This document shows positions 42,750-55,604 of a stretch of DNA of 64,000 bases, one piece after another. The translations under genes were made by a program, and so were the position numbers. Every line of letters begins with the position of its first letter. Position 1 is the stretch's first letter. The notes under the pieces are model-generated. The model worked only from the letters and a program-made list of their open reading frames with translations. It did no database searches and was not told where the DNA came from. Origin of the DNA: Epiperipatus broadwayi (lineage: Eukaryota > Onychophora > Udeonychophora > Euonychophora > Peripatidae); assembly GCA_028023455.1 (NCBI GenBank), contig JAQFVV010000013.1, positions 2,978,001-3,042,000 on the forward strand. The letters run 5' to 3'.

Positions 42750-45528
42750 AATCATGCGTTAATTATGATTCATGATCAAATTATTTCTCAAATTAGTAAA
42801 AAACATCTAAAATTCACAAAACAAAAATTGAGATTCATAATTTAAGAATTTATTTTTAAATAATTTTTTTTATGTGAGTAAAAAAAGATCGTAGTAGACA
42901 GCAAAAATAGAATTACTTTATTCAATTTTACTAATCAAATATGCTTACAACTAATATACTTAGATTTAGAGAAATAAAGAAAAGTTTAAATGTGATTTAA
43001 AATAAGAATATAAATACTGTTAGAAAAGCTAATAAACAAATGAATTATTTCCAGGTTATATGACCTGGATGATGATGATAAGTTAACAAAGATCTCAAAC
43101 TATTTAAAAATAATCAACAAATACAGTTCATTGTTTACAAAATTTCATTCTATTTTTTTTAATTGTTTAATATATATTGCATACATTGTTAAATGTAAAC
43201 ATACCTGATTTTTGCCTTTATCTGGAAATTATTCAAGCTAATTAATAAAATAATAAACTACTATTTTTTAAAAATTAGAATAATCAATCATTCTTTAGAA
43301 AATTAATGACAAACTTAATTAAAGCAATTAGTTAAAATGAAAATTATCCATGATGCAGCAGATATTTTGTTAATGTGAAATGTATGTATAAATATGTGTA
43401 TACAAATATAAAGAGATATTTATACATATATATCTAATACAGGATGGTCAGTAAAAATTCTCTAACAACCAACTTTGCAATTTCCAATTTTTCTGTATTT
43501 TTTATTTTAGTCAATATTGTATTTAGAATTAATTCATTGTGATACTTTATAATTTACTTTTAGTATTTTAAGTCATATTAACTAATATATAAATGACCAA
43601 TATATATTTACATTTGCAAATCGAAAGGTTTATTATCTTGCATGACAAGTCAGCCATAAGAATCATTAAAACAGCTACAACTAGAAATAAGAATAGCTTA
43701 TTTTTTAAGCTTAAGTTTAATTGCATTTGAAAGTACTAATTCAATTCATACTACTCTATTAATCAGTCATTTAGATAAGCATGAGTAAACATTAAGTATC
43801 AAATATATTGCCAAACTGATCTCTAGGCTAGTTTCCATTTACTGACTTCCCCTGCATAGGAAACATGATTTTGCACTATCTTAAAATTTAAGCTATTAAG
43901 TTAAATAACATAATAGGAATAAAAGATAAAGTTCTGGTTAATTATAACATAAAGCTATATTTCCACTGAAAAACAGCATTAAACAAAAATTAGTCTGAGA
44001 ATCCATGATGACCCAGATCGTTCATGATGAATGAAGAATTGCTACTTTTAAAACAATCATAATTTATTTAAAATACTGATTTCAATGATATTTCTCATAT
44101 TATGCCCATATATAAAAGTAACAAATATTGATTAGTGACGAGTAAGTATTGTTCAACTGGTTATTATGTTTTAGCAGCTGATCATAATTAATTATTTAAA
44201 CAAATATATGCATACAATTTGAAACTAGCACAAAGTACTTAATAATAACATTGAGATATTTCATTATCAAAACATTTTCTTTTCAAGTTTGATGTTAAAA
44301 TATTTCTTTGAGCATGATCATATATCATAAATAACTTTTAATTATTTTATTTTGCCTAAAAATAATTATTTTATTTTGCAGTTTTCATACGCTAATAATT
44401 TTCCAAGAAATTTGAATTTTTTTATCTTTCACTCAAACAGAGAAGTAAATACAAATAGTCTATGATTACTGTGAATAATGTGTTATAAATATATGTTAAA
44501 ATATAGTAATTATCTAATTCTATAAAAATATGGATAACTATTTTTAAACATATTTTTTATTCACAACTATATCTAATAGCACAACTTCAATTATATTCCC
44601 CCCCCCAAAAAAAAAAAATGTAAATAATCAAATATAAAAAAACCCATTAAAATTCACAAATTATGCAATATTCAAACAGCTATTTTTTCTTTTCAGAACA
44701 TCATACACAACTGCATTAAAAATAAAATAAAATAAAATTTATAAATAAATTTTAAATTATCCAGTGACAGTTTTTCCATTTTAGAGTGCTGTAAACAATC
44801 TTATTCATTATTCTTTTATTATGCTATCTAAATTTGATGTGCAGTATTTCTTGTAATATGAAATTATTTATGAAATAAAAACAGAATGGAGAAATATGGA
44901 AATTGTCTATCAATAAAATATTTTCTAAGTAAATTACTAACTGTTTTACAAAATTATACAACATACTTTAAATTTTAACTTAAAAACATTAAAACAATCA
45001 GAGATCATAATTTCATGATAAAGAGACTAGTATATAATGTTTCTATAAACGAAAAAAGTTATTGGAAAAAAAAACCACTCAGAGCATATTTAACAGTGTG
45101 GAAAGCCAGACATTTCATTATTTATTTTAAAAATAAAAATACAGTAGTTAGTTACTTTTTTATATTCTTATTGCTGCAGTGAATACATGGATAAACACAC
45201 ACTTATTAAAATGTTATTATTAATAACTATATTATTATTATTCTTTTAAATTTTTGTTTATACTATAATCTTAATTTATATATATGCATACTGTACATAT
45301 AAGTGTCTATGTTATATACAAGAGAAACCTAAAAATCCATTAATCATCACTGGATTGCTTGCCTGTCATAGTATATGTATCAACTGTTACATACTTCTTG
45401 CAAGTACCTTTCTACATTAATCTGCTAAATGATATCACCATGTGAAATCATGGTGCTATGCAGCACATTTTTTTATAAAATGCATTTTGCATACTTCTCA
45501 ATTTTTCCAATGAATGAAAAGTTTGAAC
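42750..45528. other. AT-rich non-coding stretch
   Basis: No gene. ACAGGATGGTCAGTAAAAAT at 43441 resembles a mariner-type terminus but has no matching inverse here. C8A12 occurs near 44600. Confidence 0.45.
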
Positions 45529-46206
45529 AATGTTAAATTCTGTTTTCATTTACAGAAAATGGCAGTAAAACACTTGTAAAGCTTAAAACAGATTACACGC
45601 AAGCTGATCTCATAAAAACACAAGTTTATGAGTGGTTTAATTGAAATATTAAATGTATATGTACCTAAAAAGCGTTTCAAGTGAAGTCCAAAGTCAAAAC
45701 AAAGTTGATTTTTTTTTTATGCAAATGACATTTTTCTCTCAGATTTAGTTTATAATGTTCAGGTAGTTTTATCTGCAAGTTCTGAAACATTTATGTGATG
45801 CAAAAAACATATCCATCCTGTTTTGTGGCAAAGAAAATAATGCAAGCTCCACCCCAACAAAATATCTCTCAAAGCCTTGAATATGAAACACTTTTTAATT
45901 GAATTCAGCATGACCCAGCCTATTTATCACCCATATTCACCCGATCTCACTTCATGATTTTTTTTTTTTTTAATTTCTTGAATAAAAAATTCAAATTTTT
46001 TTTTCAGAAGTAGTGAGAAAAAATGATGGAGGTATTAAAGGTGTCACTTAGCAAGTATCTCCGGACTACTTTGAAAAATGAAAAACATGTTTTGACTGGT
46101 CTATTGCATCAAATGGACAGTAATTTTAAAAAGATTAAATTTATAACATTTAAAACTAAATAAACGACTTTTTATTATAAAATTCCAGTTATTTTTGGGT
46201 CCTTCC
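45529..46206 (+). pseudogene. mariner-type transposase relic
   Basis: The plus strand gives, over three frames, NVKFCFHLQKM, ENGSKTLVKLKTDYTQADL with KTQVYEWFN, VKSKVKTKLI, ISLKALNMKHFLIEFSMTQ and HPYSPDLTS, then DYFEKW near the end. KFCF...VYEWF and HPYSPDL are the N-terminal and late catalytic landmarks of mariner transposases (normally about 340-350 residues, DD34D). Here the length is cut to about 200 codon-equivalents by deletions. Stops and shifts make it inactive. The 3' end near 46206 (TTTTTGGGTCCTTCCTTG) may be the terminus. A matching 5' inverted repeat was not found. Confidence 0.8.
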
Positions 46207-46289
46207 TTGTGTGTGTGTGTATATATATATGCTGTAGTATATACAAGCACTTTAAAATGCTGGTTGAAGAAGCTGTTAGTAGCAAACAA

Positions 46290-47421
46290 TCAAAATGAGT
46301 TAATCCAGGGTAAGCACTTTTAAAGTGTTATCTCTTATAATCATAGCCAAAATAGTAAGTTGTTGTGATATTATTAAATGGTAATATATGCAAATGTATA
46401 GGCAAATTAATCAGCTTGTCCATTTTCTGGAGATAGCAAAGCATGTGTTGCATCTATTAATTGCATTATTGTCATTGATGATAAAATACACCTCTTTTAT
46501 CTTCCTTTTGCAATCATTAGTTTCAGTGCACCCAATTTTGGGGTTGGAGGGTTTGAGCCTATGACCAACCTACTTCTCGTGTTCAAGGAATATTGAAATA
46601 TTGTCATTGTTCTTTTGCACTCTCCTGTATGCATATATATTGTAACAGTCAGAAAACGTGTGACTCGTAAACATAGTGCAGAATTCGACCACCATACAGA
46701 ACAGCAGCACCATCGAGTAGCGAAGCCACCCGTGGTACTGAGTTCGAACATAGTTTATCAGTTCCACAATGCAATCCACAAAACAATGCATCTGATGCGA
46801 CATTAGTAAATATTTCCTTGGGCACAGTCAGGAATATGCAAGAGATTCATGATTTTATTCTCGAGTTAGCCAATAATCAAACTAATATTAATTAAACATT
46901 CATATTTACATAATCGAGGAAATATTATATAGAATGGGTATCGAATAAATGAAACGTAACTGCAGACATATAGTTTAAAATTATTTATTAATACATTTTA
47001 ATAAAATCATTGACTAATAATATTTTAGGGACTCAAAGCTTCAGTAGCGGGATTTGCAACATGAGTATATTTTAAAGAATACATTATTTATTTGTTTACA
47101 AAAGGAATTCATTTATTTGAGGGCATAATCTAGCTACCTAAAATTCTCGAGTAAGTATTTCTAATGTATGCCTTGGGGAATTTACACCTTTGCAATGCAA
47201 GAGTCTAAAGTATGGGTTATAAGAGTAACGGCAGACATATATTTATTTAATTAAAATATTTATTTATAACTAAGGGCAAACATTTATTTGAGAGTGAATT
47301 ATGAAGATAATGCAGAGGCGGAGTGATATATAGAATAATAGAATTGAGTAAAAAAACACGTGGTATGCTTTAGAAAGGCGATATGGAATGGCAGTATATT
47401 GAAACTGCAATGCCGCGAATG
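46290..47421. other. Mosaic non-coding stretch
   Basis: No gene. TGTAACAGTCAGAA at 46641 resembles an LTR start and recurs at 51506. Related pieces with GCAGACATAT and CATTTATTTGAG occur at 46950-47120 and 47232-47295, a diverged duplication. Confidence 0.4.
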
Positions 47422-47468
47422 GGTTTATAAGAATGTCGGGCTGGTCTCTGCCTCGGCCCGACGAAGTA
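47422..47468 (+). repeat. 47-bp GC-rich direct repeat, copy 1
   Basis: GGTTTATAAGAATG followed by GGGCTGGTCT and CGGCCCGACGAAGTA; repeated with a few changes at 47924-47970. It contains TTTATAAG, which could be a TATA box. The GC content contrasts sharply with the surroundings. It may be a promoter/leader part of an LTR-type element, but no LTR pair is proven. Confidence 0.7.
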
Positions 47469-47672
47469 AGGTGTCACATACGCATAACCAAGGACAAGCG
47501 GTCCGTGTCCCAGTTTGCCGGCTGGCTGCATGACATTGTCAAATCCTATGGGAGCACCCATTATGCCCACTTGTGTAGGATGACTGGGGTTAATTTCAAC
47601 CCTGAAGAATCTGGAAATTTCACGGCAGAATGGGTCATCGTGTCTCTAAAACGTAACATGTATACTGTATAA
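47433..47672 (+). CDS. Small GC-rich ORF of unknown function (79 codons)
   Basis: Starts MSGWSLPRPDEVRCHIRI and ends VSLKRNMYTV. I do not recognise it. By my hand count a little over half of its third codon positions are G or C, unlike the AT-dominated window, which suggests sequence of foreign or element origin that was coding until recently. The ATG lies only a few bases after a TATA-like TTTATAAG, so this ATG may not be the real start. It could be a fragment of a Gag or other element protein. Confidence 0.35.
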   Translation: MSGWSLPRPDEVRCHIRITKDKRSVSQFAGWLHDIVKSYGSTHYAHLCRMTGVNFNPEESGNFTAEWVIVSLKRNMYTV

Positions 47673-47923
47673 ATGATTATGATGATATTTAAGTAGATTT
47701 CTGACTCGGCCCTACATTATCAACATTTACTAAAGAACGTTGGCGACTCTCAAAGAAATGTAATTTTCTGGAATTATTCATGACGATTTAATAAATACAA
47801 AACCTATATAAATTGGGAATTATTATAACTAATACATCAGCCATTTGCGAAGTAGTAGACCCTGCATTACAATAAGTGATGCACTGAATGCATGTCGATT
47901 TATATGAAAGTTAAGTTAGTTAT

Positions 47924-47970
47924 GGTTTATAAGAATGGTGGGCTGGTCTCCGCCTCGGCCCGACGAAGTA
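47924..47970 (+). repeat. 47-bp GC-rich direct repeat, copy 2
   Basis: Second copy of 47422-47468, 502 bp downstream. The sequence on either side is not shared, so the repeat is short and sharply bounded. Confidence 0.7.
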
Positions 47971-49275
47971 CATATTAATGAAAATGGGACACGCATTCAC
48001 TGTTTCAAACGATCATAGATTTAAACTTTGAAAATAGAGACAATTGTGAGCATGCAATAATTAAATAATAAATATAGATAAAATGTAGATTTTAGAAATA
48101 CGCACCCAAGATAGAATGAGGTAAGCTAGATTAGTAGAGAAATTTACACATTAAGTTAATTATTCAGTTTTAGTTATACATATGGTAGTTTTTACATTTT
48201 ATAATTTAGATAAGTAGTATGAAGAAGAGCTATAGCATATTATTAGAGTACTCTAGAGTTTGAACACAGACAGGTACCTGTTTTATAAGAAGTTTTCTGA
48301 TTCCATTAGTTTAGCAGCAAAAAGTTCACGAGTGGCAATTCTTTCTTGTATTTAGATATTTCATTTAATTTCACAGCAGCAGCAGCTTTTTCATTTATTT
48401 CAGGCAGCAGATCTTCATGGTGAATTTATGACGGACAATGGAAAGTTCGGTATCCGATAGGCCATCTCCCGATGGAGAATAATCTAGGTGCTTTACTCGG
48501 TCATACCTTGGCAGGAACAAATTATTTTTATATTTTTGGAGACTCTCAGTGATCGAGAGCAAAGCTAAAGTTTAAGTCAATGTCTCCAGAAAGTCTAAGA
48601 TGGCCTCTTTTCTTATCTTGATCTCTCACATTTTTGTTAAGATATTTTTAGGTTCTACTTAATCTGCCCTGAGGATAATCAATGCATTTTGTTGGTTTTT
48701 AATTAAAGAAAGCTGCCGTTCTATTGTTTACATTTTACATTTACTAATTACATTTTGGGGAATTTTTCTTTAATTAATCTATTATCTATCACTGACCAAT
48801 GCTTTTAAATTTCAAAAACAAAAAGGGAACATAAGATTATTTTAACTTTTAATTAAATATTACATCAGATATTTTTAGAATTATTATTAAACGAAATTTA
48901 AACAAAGCAATAAATACAAACTTTATAATCCAAAATAAATGATTAAAATTATACAAAATTATATAACTAAAAGAAATCTAAATTATATTATTTTATCTCT
49001 ATTTATTGCCTTTAATTTGAGATCGAAATGTGTGCGTGTTTAGGCTGAATTCTACATATATTTATACATTTTTAATATTGCTACACACACAATTCGATAC
49101 CAAAAAGTTTAAATTTGGGCGGGATAGACCGGTCAATGAGAGATGACAGAAAAAGGTGAAAAGATTCGAATACGAATCTTACTGTTTCAATATATATATA
49201 TATGCTGAGTTGTCCTATTATTGACAGTGGCCTTAGTTTCCCCATATGTGTCGCCTGGCCTGAGAGCATGAAATT
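47971..49275. other. Non-coding stretch
   Basis: No gene. GTTGGCGACTCTC at 47739 (just upstream) and TTTGGAGACTCTC at 48535 are similar to each other and could be primer-binding-site-like remnants of an LTR element; this is weak. Confidence 0.35.
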
Positions 49276-50280
49276 TTATATACAAACCTTAAGTGTTTTA
49301 GATTGGGTCAATCTTATCCTTTGCATTATGATTAGTCTATTTGTGTTGGGCTGTGTGCGAAAACCAACTTTAAATTTGTTAGATAAAGTTTTAACAAGCT
49401 GTTTAGCTACTTTGGGGATGTAAGGAGGGGTGATTTGAGGTTTGTCTTTAGATGTGTTGTTAGCTGTTGATTTTTTATAAAATCGAACAATCTTCTTGGT
49501 AATCGATCTGTAGTTAAAGCCTATGCTTAATAGATCTTTGATGTAGCTTGAGATATTAGCCTTCCTATCAGCTTCAAACTTCATAAATGTAGATTCCTAA
49601 ATAAAAATGCATTCAGACCTGCAAATTTATGTGAAGGTAAATTAGAGTTTGGGTGAGTGAATCTTCTGACCTCGAGTGGTTTGATAGTCATACAATAATT
49701 CAGCACTCCGCCTTATCTATGTACAAGTAAATCTAAATACTTTAGTTTCTGTATTTCGTTTTCCCAGGTGGTATTAACAATTAATTTAGTTTGTAGCTGT
49801 ATCTCATTTTGGATGTTTATAACTGTACTTCTTGGGACTGCACTGAACACAACATCAACATACCAAGAGTATATCAGTCCAGGGGTATTAGCATGGTATT
49901 TAGACATAATTTGCTTTTTGAAGAAATTTTAAAATATGCTTCAGATTACTCTGCTTAATGAAAAACCTATAGGCCAACCATCTTTCATACCATACCATTT
50001 AAGCTCAAACATTGTGAAAATGTGATTGTCTAACCATGCCAGGAAAGCTAGGATGAAGTTCATGCATTCATCTGGACAATGATTACTTATTAATTCTTTG
50101 TAAACAATGATGATCGATCACTTCCTATTAAACGATCTGTATAATTCTGTCACATCCATGGCTGAAATTTCTAAGTCATCATCTATTTCAGTATTCTTAA
50201 TTATTCCAACAAATTCAAAGAAAGACTTAATTGGGTAGTCACCGAGTATGTGATGAAAAATATAGTACACTTGCAATTCA
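49276..50280 (-). pseudogene. Penelope-like element P4 relic (reverse transcriptase)
   Basis: The minus strand from about 50280 gives PIKSFFEFVGIIKN, then ISAMDVTELYRSF (RT motif A) and DGWPIGFSL (motif B region). In the frame 49713-49907 come SWYVDVVFSAVP (palm box, YVDD changed to YVDV) and LKYLDLLVHR. In the frame 49276-49584 come ADRKANISSYI and TPPYIPKVAKQL, the PLE linker after the RT. The GIY-YIG nuclease is missing; similarity stops near 49200-49275 beside a TA microsatellite. It is a distinct PLE family from P1-P3, and no inverted partner is visible. Confidence 0.8.
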
Positions 50281-51836
50281 ATAAATAATGTATTCTATTC
50301 TAATCGATGTTTATCAACAGAACATGAGCTATTATATGCACGAGGGCTTAGAATAAAATAAAGCATAGTTCACAGTTCCACTGTATTTATTAATATAACA
50401 ACAAAAATAACTAAAAAAAAATATTTTTTTTTACATTTTATTTCAATTAATTAGTGGGGGAAAAAATATTATTAAAGGTATTTTTTTAAAAAAAAAACCA
50501 CCTATATATTATTTTTAAAAATTAGCAAATTAGTCTAAATATAGTTTTACTTCTCGCTATTATGTAAAATATATAATTGTTAATTAGAGAAGATATAAAT
50601 TAGTATTAAAGTTTATCGGCTTAACATTTTCGAGGATCCATGCCTCATATTCATAGCCTAAATTAGTCTAAATTATTTTTTCTTCAAATCATCAAGCATA
50701 CATTTGCAGTTGTAAAGTGTTTGTCAATAACTTATAATACAAATATTTCTTTTTAAAAAGTTATTAAGTTGTGTTGAAATTTTCTTTTTTACTGAGTATG
50801 GATTTAATACACTAATAAAATGGTGGACTCCATAGCTAAAGATTTTTGGAAGAATCCTAATCTGTCATTTAGATGCTAAACACCATAAATGTGTAACTAA
50901 TTATAAGATTATATTTCTCTTCCTTAAAAAATAAATTTATAGCAAGTAGCATTTTTTCTATAAAAGAAATATTATTCATAATCTATTTAATTAAGAATGG
51001 TGAAACAAAAATGATATAAAAATTACAACAGCATAAATTTCTAAATTAAAACATCACTGCAGAGTTTGATTTTTTTTGTAAGATTGGAGATTCGTATTTC
51101 AAAAAGATATATTACAAAAACAATAATGAATTATTTTAAAATTAGTCTTAAAAAAATAAACAAATATCTGTTAGATTTCTGTCATTATAAAATATGGTTG
51201 TTATTTCACATACAAGAATATATTGAAAAAAGACTTTTATTTTTGAATAATTAGAAAACATTTAGAATTATTACAGTTTAGTTTTCAAAAATTTGTTAAT
51301 ATTCAATTTATTTTAGTTCATTTATTTTTTAATACAAAATGTATAATTAAATTCACTGTATTCACTAAATTTTGTTCCAAGACTCCAAATGGAGAATCTA
51401 AATTAAAGAATAGTAGCTCAAATACTTTATTTTATGATATGTTTTGTTTATTGCATACATATATTCATATAATTATAATGCAACTTAATTTAAATATTAT
51501 ACTACTGTAACAGTCAGAATGAGCTGCCTACAACAAAATCACTACTAGGATAATTTACACCACCACAACTCATTCCAATCCCTCATAATACTTCATTTTA
51601 ATTAGTTCGGTAATCAGGGGGAGAGAGACTCTTAGAATTAGATTATAACTATCTGATTTCTCTGTAGCAAATAAAACATCCAATATCATATATATGTGAA
51701 AATATAAAGACTTTATTAGTAATACATTACAAACAAAAGAAATGAACACCACTTAATTTGTTGCTAGACTTACTGGAGAAGTGAGAATGACATTAATTAG
51801 TGATTATTTGTATTAAGAGTTTCCATGTATAATATA
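50281..51836. other. AT-rich non-coding stretch
   Basis: No gene. A T7A10 tract lies at 50481-50497. TGTAACAGTCAGAA at 51506 repeats 46641. Confidence 0.45.
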
Positions 51837-52135
51837 TTGTAACTGGACCCCTGTACAACAATTTTATTATCTCGGTTGTAACAATTTCCTGATGAGCATA
51901 TTGTAGGAAGGAACCATCGATTGGCTTTCCCCAATACAGATGTCATCCCCCCTACAACAATATTTCCCGCTCATCAGAGGATGTAGCACCATAGAGACTG
52001 GAAACACCTAGAAATTTCTGTTTGGTTTCCCAAATGGCACCACTAGAGTTCCATCTCACTACAACCTGACTTACTCTAGTTTTGCCAGACATAGCTCAGG
52101 AGGCATGAAATTCTTGTGAACAAGTGCAATGAATA
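51837..52135. repeat. GC-richer block with internal inverted repeat, possible SINE
   Basis: Less AT-rich than its surroundings. CTGATGAGCATATTGTAGG near 51891 is mirrored on the other strand near 51945-51978 (CTGATGAGCGGG...ATATTGTTGTAGG). There is no coding frame and no clear pol III box. Confidence 0.4.
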
Positions 52136-52369
52136 ACAAGTGATGTAAAAAATGGAACTGAACAACTGAAATTAATTTTAAGTAACAATAGTTTTATTAA
52201 CAATGATATTGATAAGTCCTTCCAATAAAGTTCATCCTTCATTTCAAATGAAGGCTCATTTTAATTTATCTTGGGTGAAGAATTCAAAAGGTCTTTTATC
52301 AACTAGACGCCTACCATTACTGTATGAATATTTTTAACTATTTGTTCCATATATGTATATCCCTTTTAG

Positions 52370-52960
52370 GTAGGTAAATAGGTAAAATGAGCAATTCCAG
52401 ATATGTGAAGCTTCTATAATTCAGTCAAGTATAGATGTGTATTTATACACATAAGTTTCACTATTTTATTTATACACAATCAATATGCATGTAAGCATTT
52501 GTAATTCATATAGTACTTCATTATTTTTAAATTTGTCACAAGTAGGTAAACAGGTAATATAAACAATTCCAGGTTTGTGGACTATACATAATCCAGTCAA
52601 GTATAAATGTGCATTTATACGCATAAGTTTCATTATTTTGTTCATACACAATCAATATGCATGTAAGCATTTGTAATTCATATAGTACTTTATTAGTTTT
52701 TAAATTTATCACAGGTAGGTAAACAGGTAATATAAGCAAATATGCATGTAAGCATTTGTAATTCATATAGCATTTCATTATTTTTATATTTATCACAGGT
52801 AGGTAAACAGGTAATATAAGCAAATATGCATGTAAGCATTTGTAATTCATATAGCATTTCATTATTTTTGCATTTATCGCAGGTAGGTAAACAGGTAATA
52901 TAAGCAATTCCGGGTTTGTGGACTATTCATAATCCAGTCAAGTATAAATGTGCATTTATA
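52370..52960. repeat. Tandem array A (172-bp unit with 84/85-bp short forms)
   Basis: GCATGTAAGCATTTGTAATT starts at 52487, 52659, 52744 and 52828, giving spacings of 172, 85 and 84 bp. Short units keep the GGTAGGTAAACAGGTAATATAA part and lack the part with CAGTCAAGTATAAATG. Open frames across it are repeat-derived and not genes. Confidence 0.9.
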
Positions 52961-52961
52961 A

Positions 52962-53365
52962 ATTTTATTTAATTATTCTAATATATAGCATAAATATTTG
53001 TTATTTGGTCTGTCACAGACATATATTTCTACACATAAGTTGATCAGCAGTTTCATTTATAATATTAATTTAATTATTCTAGTATATAGCATGAATATTT
53101 GTTATTTGGTCAGCCACAGACATATTTCTACACATAAGTTGATCAGCAGTTTCATTTATAACATTAATTTAATTATTCTAGTATATAGCATGAATATTTG
53201 TTATTTTGTCAGCCCCAGATGTATATTTCTACACATAAGTTGATCAGCAGTTTCATTTATAACATTAATTTAATTATTCTAGTATATAGCATAAATATTT
53301 GTTATTTGGTCAGCCGCAGACATAAATTTCTACATATAAGTTTATCAACAGTTTCATTTATAGTT
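52962..53365. repeat. Tandem array B (about 100-bp unit, four copies)
   Basis: GATCAGCAGTTTCATTTATA recurs at 53042, 53141 and 53242, with a diverged fourth form near 53343 (spacing 99-101 bp). Units also share TATTTGTTATTTGGTC and TTCTACACATAAGTT. It directly adjoins array A but is unrelated in sequence. Confidence 0.92.
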
Positions 53366-55430
53366 TAGTTACTTATAGTTATATGTAATAGCTCAGCATT
53401 TCTAATTCTTCCAGGTATACTTATTTGTATATCAGCAATATAAATAGTTATAAGTATTCGTTTTTTATTTTATTTTAATTCAGATGTATCTGCATATAAG
53501 AAGTTAATCATTTATGATTTACCTTATTAAAAATGCCTTTTGATTATAGATATTTAAGACATTTATGTATTTATAATTTATCACCAATAAAACATATTTT
53601 CACATAGCTATAATAATTCATAATTTATTTTAAGAAAGACGTTTTATTATAAACACATATAAGTATGAATATTTCATGAAATTGTTACCTTCATTTTATC
53701 CAGTTTGTTCCTTCACTTCAGGTTACTACTGCATTTCAAAAAGAGGTCGGTTTATTTGAGGTGAATGGCATTATTTACTTTCCATGATGTTCACTCAGGT
53801 GAGTCTAGGAGATTCATGGCTATGGACAAAGAGAGGAAGCTATTACAATTAGCCTTCCATCCTTATAATTTTCTTATTAATACTTTTTTTCATCATTAGC
53901 AGTGTGGCTGTAAATATTGTATTACAAGGTGACTAAAACCAGTTGTCAACTAAACAGTTAAGCAACACTTAGATAAAAAAAAATTAACTTTTTTAACTCT
54001 CATTTTTCTTACCTTTTAACTCCTTTTAAAATCTTTTCTAAACTTCAAACTCAACTATTTATATCCTGATCTCTGGATTGATTCAGCAACACTGCCACTA
54101 TATCTGATTTGTTACACAGCTTTCATTTAAGCCAGAATGCTTTTTTCTTCTTAAGGATTATGCCATTACTTTTAGTGGGACAGATAAGGAATCATGAGGA
54201 TTAAGCTATGTTTTTCAATTTGATAACTTTGCCTCAAGCGAATATTATATTTTGTACAACATCATCATTTCAAAAATTAAAATGTAATATTTTAATAAAT
54301 GCCAGCTTTAAGTAAATACTTAGAGATGTATTTATATCATAATTTAAAATTATAAAATCAATAATGTTGGTTTATCTTTTTTTCTTCTCAATTATAAAAA
54401 ATAATGATTTTCTTTTAACTTTAAACTTTTTGCTTTATTTTTTTTTTAAAAAAAAAATAGGATCAACTTCTTTCATATACCTCTGCCTTTTTTTAGGTGG
54501 GAGGGTAAAATGAATCTTAGAATATAGACATGAAACAAAGTTTTTGTTTCAATATATATAAAGGACCTTGGAAAATATAGAAACATTTGGGACTGTTGAA
54601 GCAGATATCCCATAAATAGGTATATAATACTAAATGAAGCAGGGTAAAATGAGAGTTAATTAACTCTAGTAAATATGGTTAAAATAGATGATCATATAGC
54701 TGTCATGATCATGACCCATAAATGCTGAAATATCAGGCTTGACTATACACAAGGATAAGAAAGGTAGTACCGAGTGGCTAATGTAATATCACATCCACCA
54801 AGAAGGCAATGACAAGAATATATATTGGTTTTTGCAAAGTTAGTTCCAAATTTCACAGAATAAATGGGTCATGAAATGAAGGAATGGGCTTCTTCATATA
54901 ACTCTTAATAACCCTCATTAACAGGCAGGACCGATCCACTGCACTGGTAACAAAATCAAAACAAGACCTTCTGGTTCTGAAAAATGAAATGAATATTCCC
55001 ACATTTGTGTGGAACTTATTCAGAAGGAATCTGTCAAATTAAATATTCCAAAGCAAAGAAATAAATCTGCTGAAAAAATAAAATAAAATAAATATGAAGT
55101 TAGACAACCCAGTAACACTAAATTTATATATAATGAATATTTGATTTAAAATTTATATCTATATAAATAAAAAAATGTAAATGGTTATGTCATAAGTTTA
55201 TAATATGTGGACATCTATTATACAGGCTTAATCAAGGCCTACTCGGTTGTTATATAGATAAAAAAAATTTGGTAAAGTAAAATACTCCCTGCTTAATTGG
55301 AGATCCGTCCCATATGTCTTACATATATAAAGAAATATTAATATGACGGCCCAGCAATTATAAGATTAAATTTTAAATTATATTAAAAGTTTTATAGAAT
55401 TAAACTATTGTATCTACAATATATATATAT
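53366..55430. other. Non-coding stretch
   Basis: No gene. A T10A10 tract at 54438-54457. 54540-55070 is somewhat less AT-rich without a recognisable translation. Confidence 0.45.
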
Positions 55431-55604
55431 TCTAACCTAACCTATGTGTAGCTCCACTACACATCATGCCCCACGTTGGGCGCCATAATCTAACCTAACC
55501 TATGTGTAGCTCACACATCATGCCAACCACATTGGGCACCATAATCTAACCTAATCTATGTGTAGCTCCACTACACATCATGCCAACCACATTGGGGGCC
55601 ATAA
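55431..55604. repeat. Three tandem units of 56-60 bp
   Basis: Units start TCTAACCTAA at 55431, 55489 and 55545, with a partial fourth (TCTGACC) at 55605. Each contains GTGTAGCTCCACTACAC, a hairpin (lost in the second unit by a deletion), then CATCATGCC and TTGGGCGCCATAA-like text. Confidence 0.93.

Noticed and set aside
43043-43065. CCAGGTTATATGACCTGG as a nuclear-receptor response element
   Set aside because: Single short palindrome in AT-rich DNA with no gene nearby; expected by chance.
43441-43475. ACAGGATGGTCAGTAAAAAT as the 5' end of the mariner relic at 45.5 kb
   Set aside because: It does not match the relic's 3' end inverted and lies more than 2 kb upstream of the coding trace.
46641-51519. 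TGTAACAGTCAGAA at 46641 and 51506 as paired LTR starts
   Set aside because: Only 14 bp are shared, no CA-ended LTR or internal gag-pol reading follows, and an unrelated PLE relic lies between.
51885-51985. CTGATGAG on both strands near 51891 and 51970 as further hammerhead ribozymes
   Set aside because: On the minus strand GAAA follows after only four bases, too few for helix II, and on the plus strand no GAAA follows at a suitable distance; helix I and III partners are also lacking.
52536-53243. Repeated-peptide ORFs (LPVYLPVIN, SFIYNINLIILVYS) as repetitive proteins
   Set aside because: They are translations of tandem arrays A and B; unit lengths (84, 85, 172, 99, 101) do not keep a common frame throughout.
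55431-55560. CTAACCTAACC as telomeric (TTAGG)n repeat
   Set aside because: Only two or three pentamers per unit, inside a 56-60 bp tandem unit.
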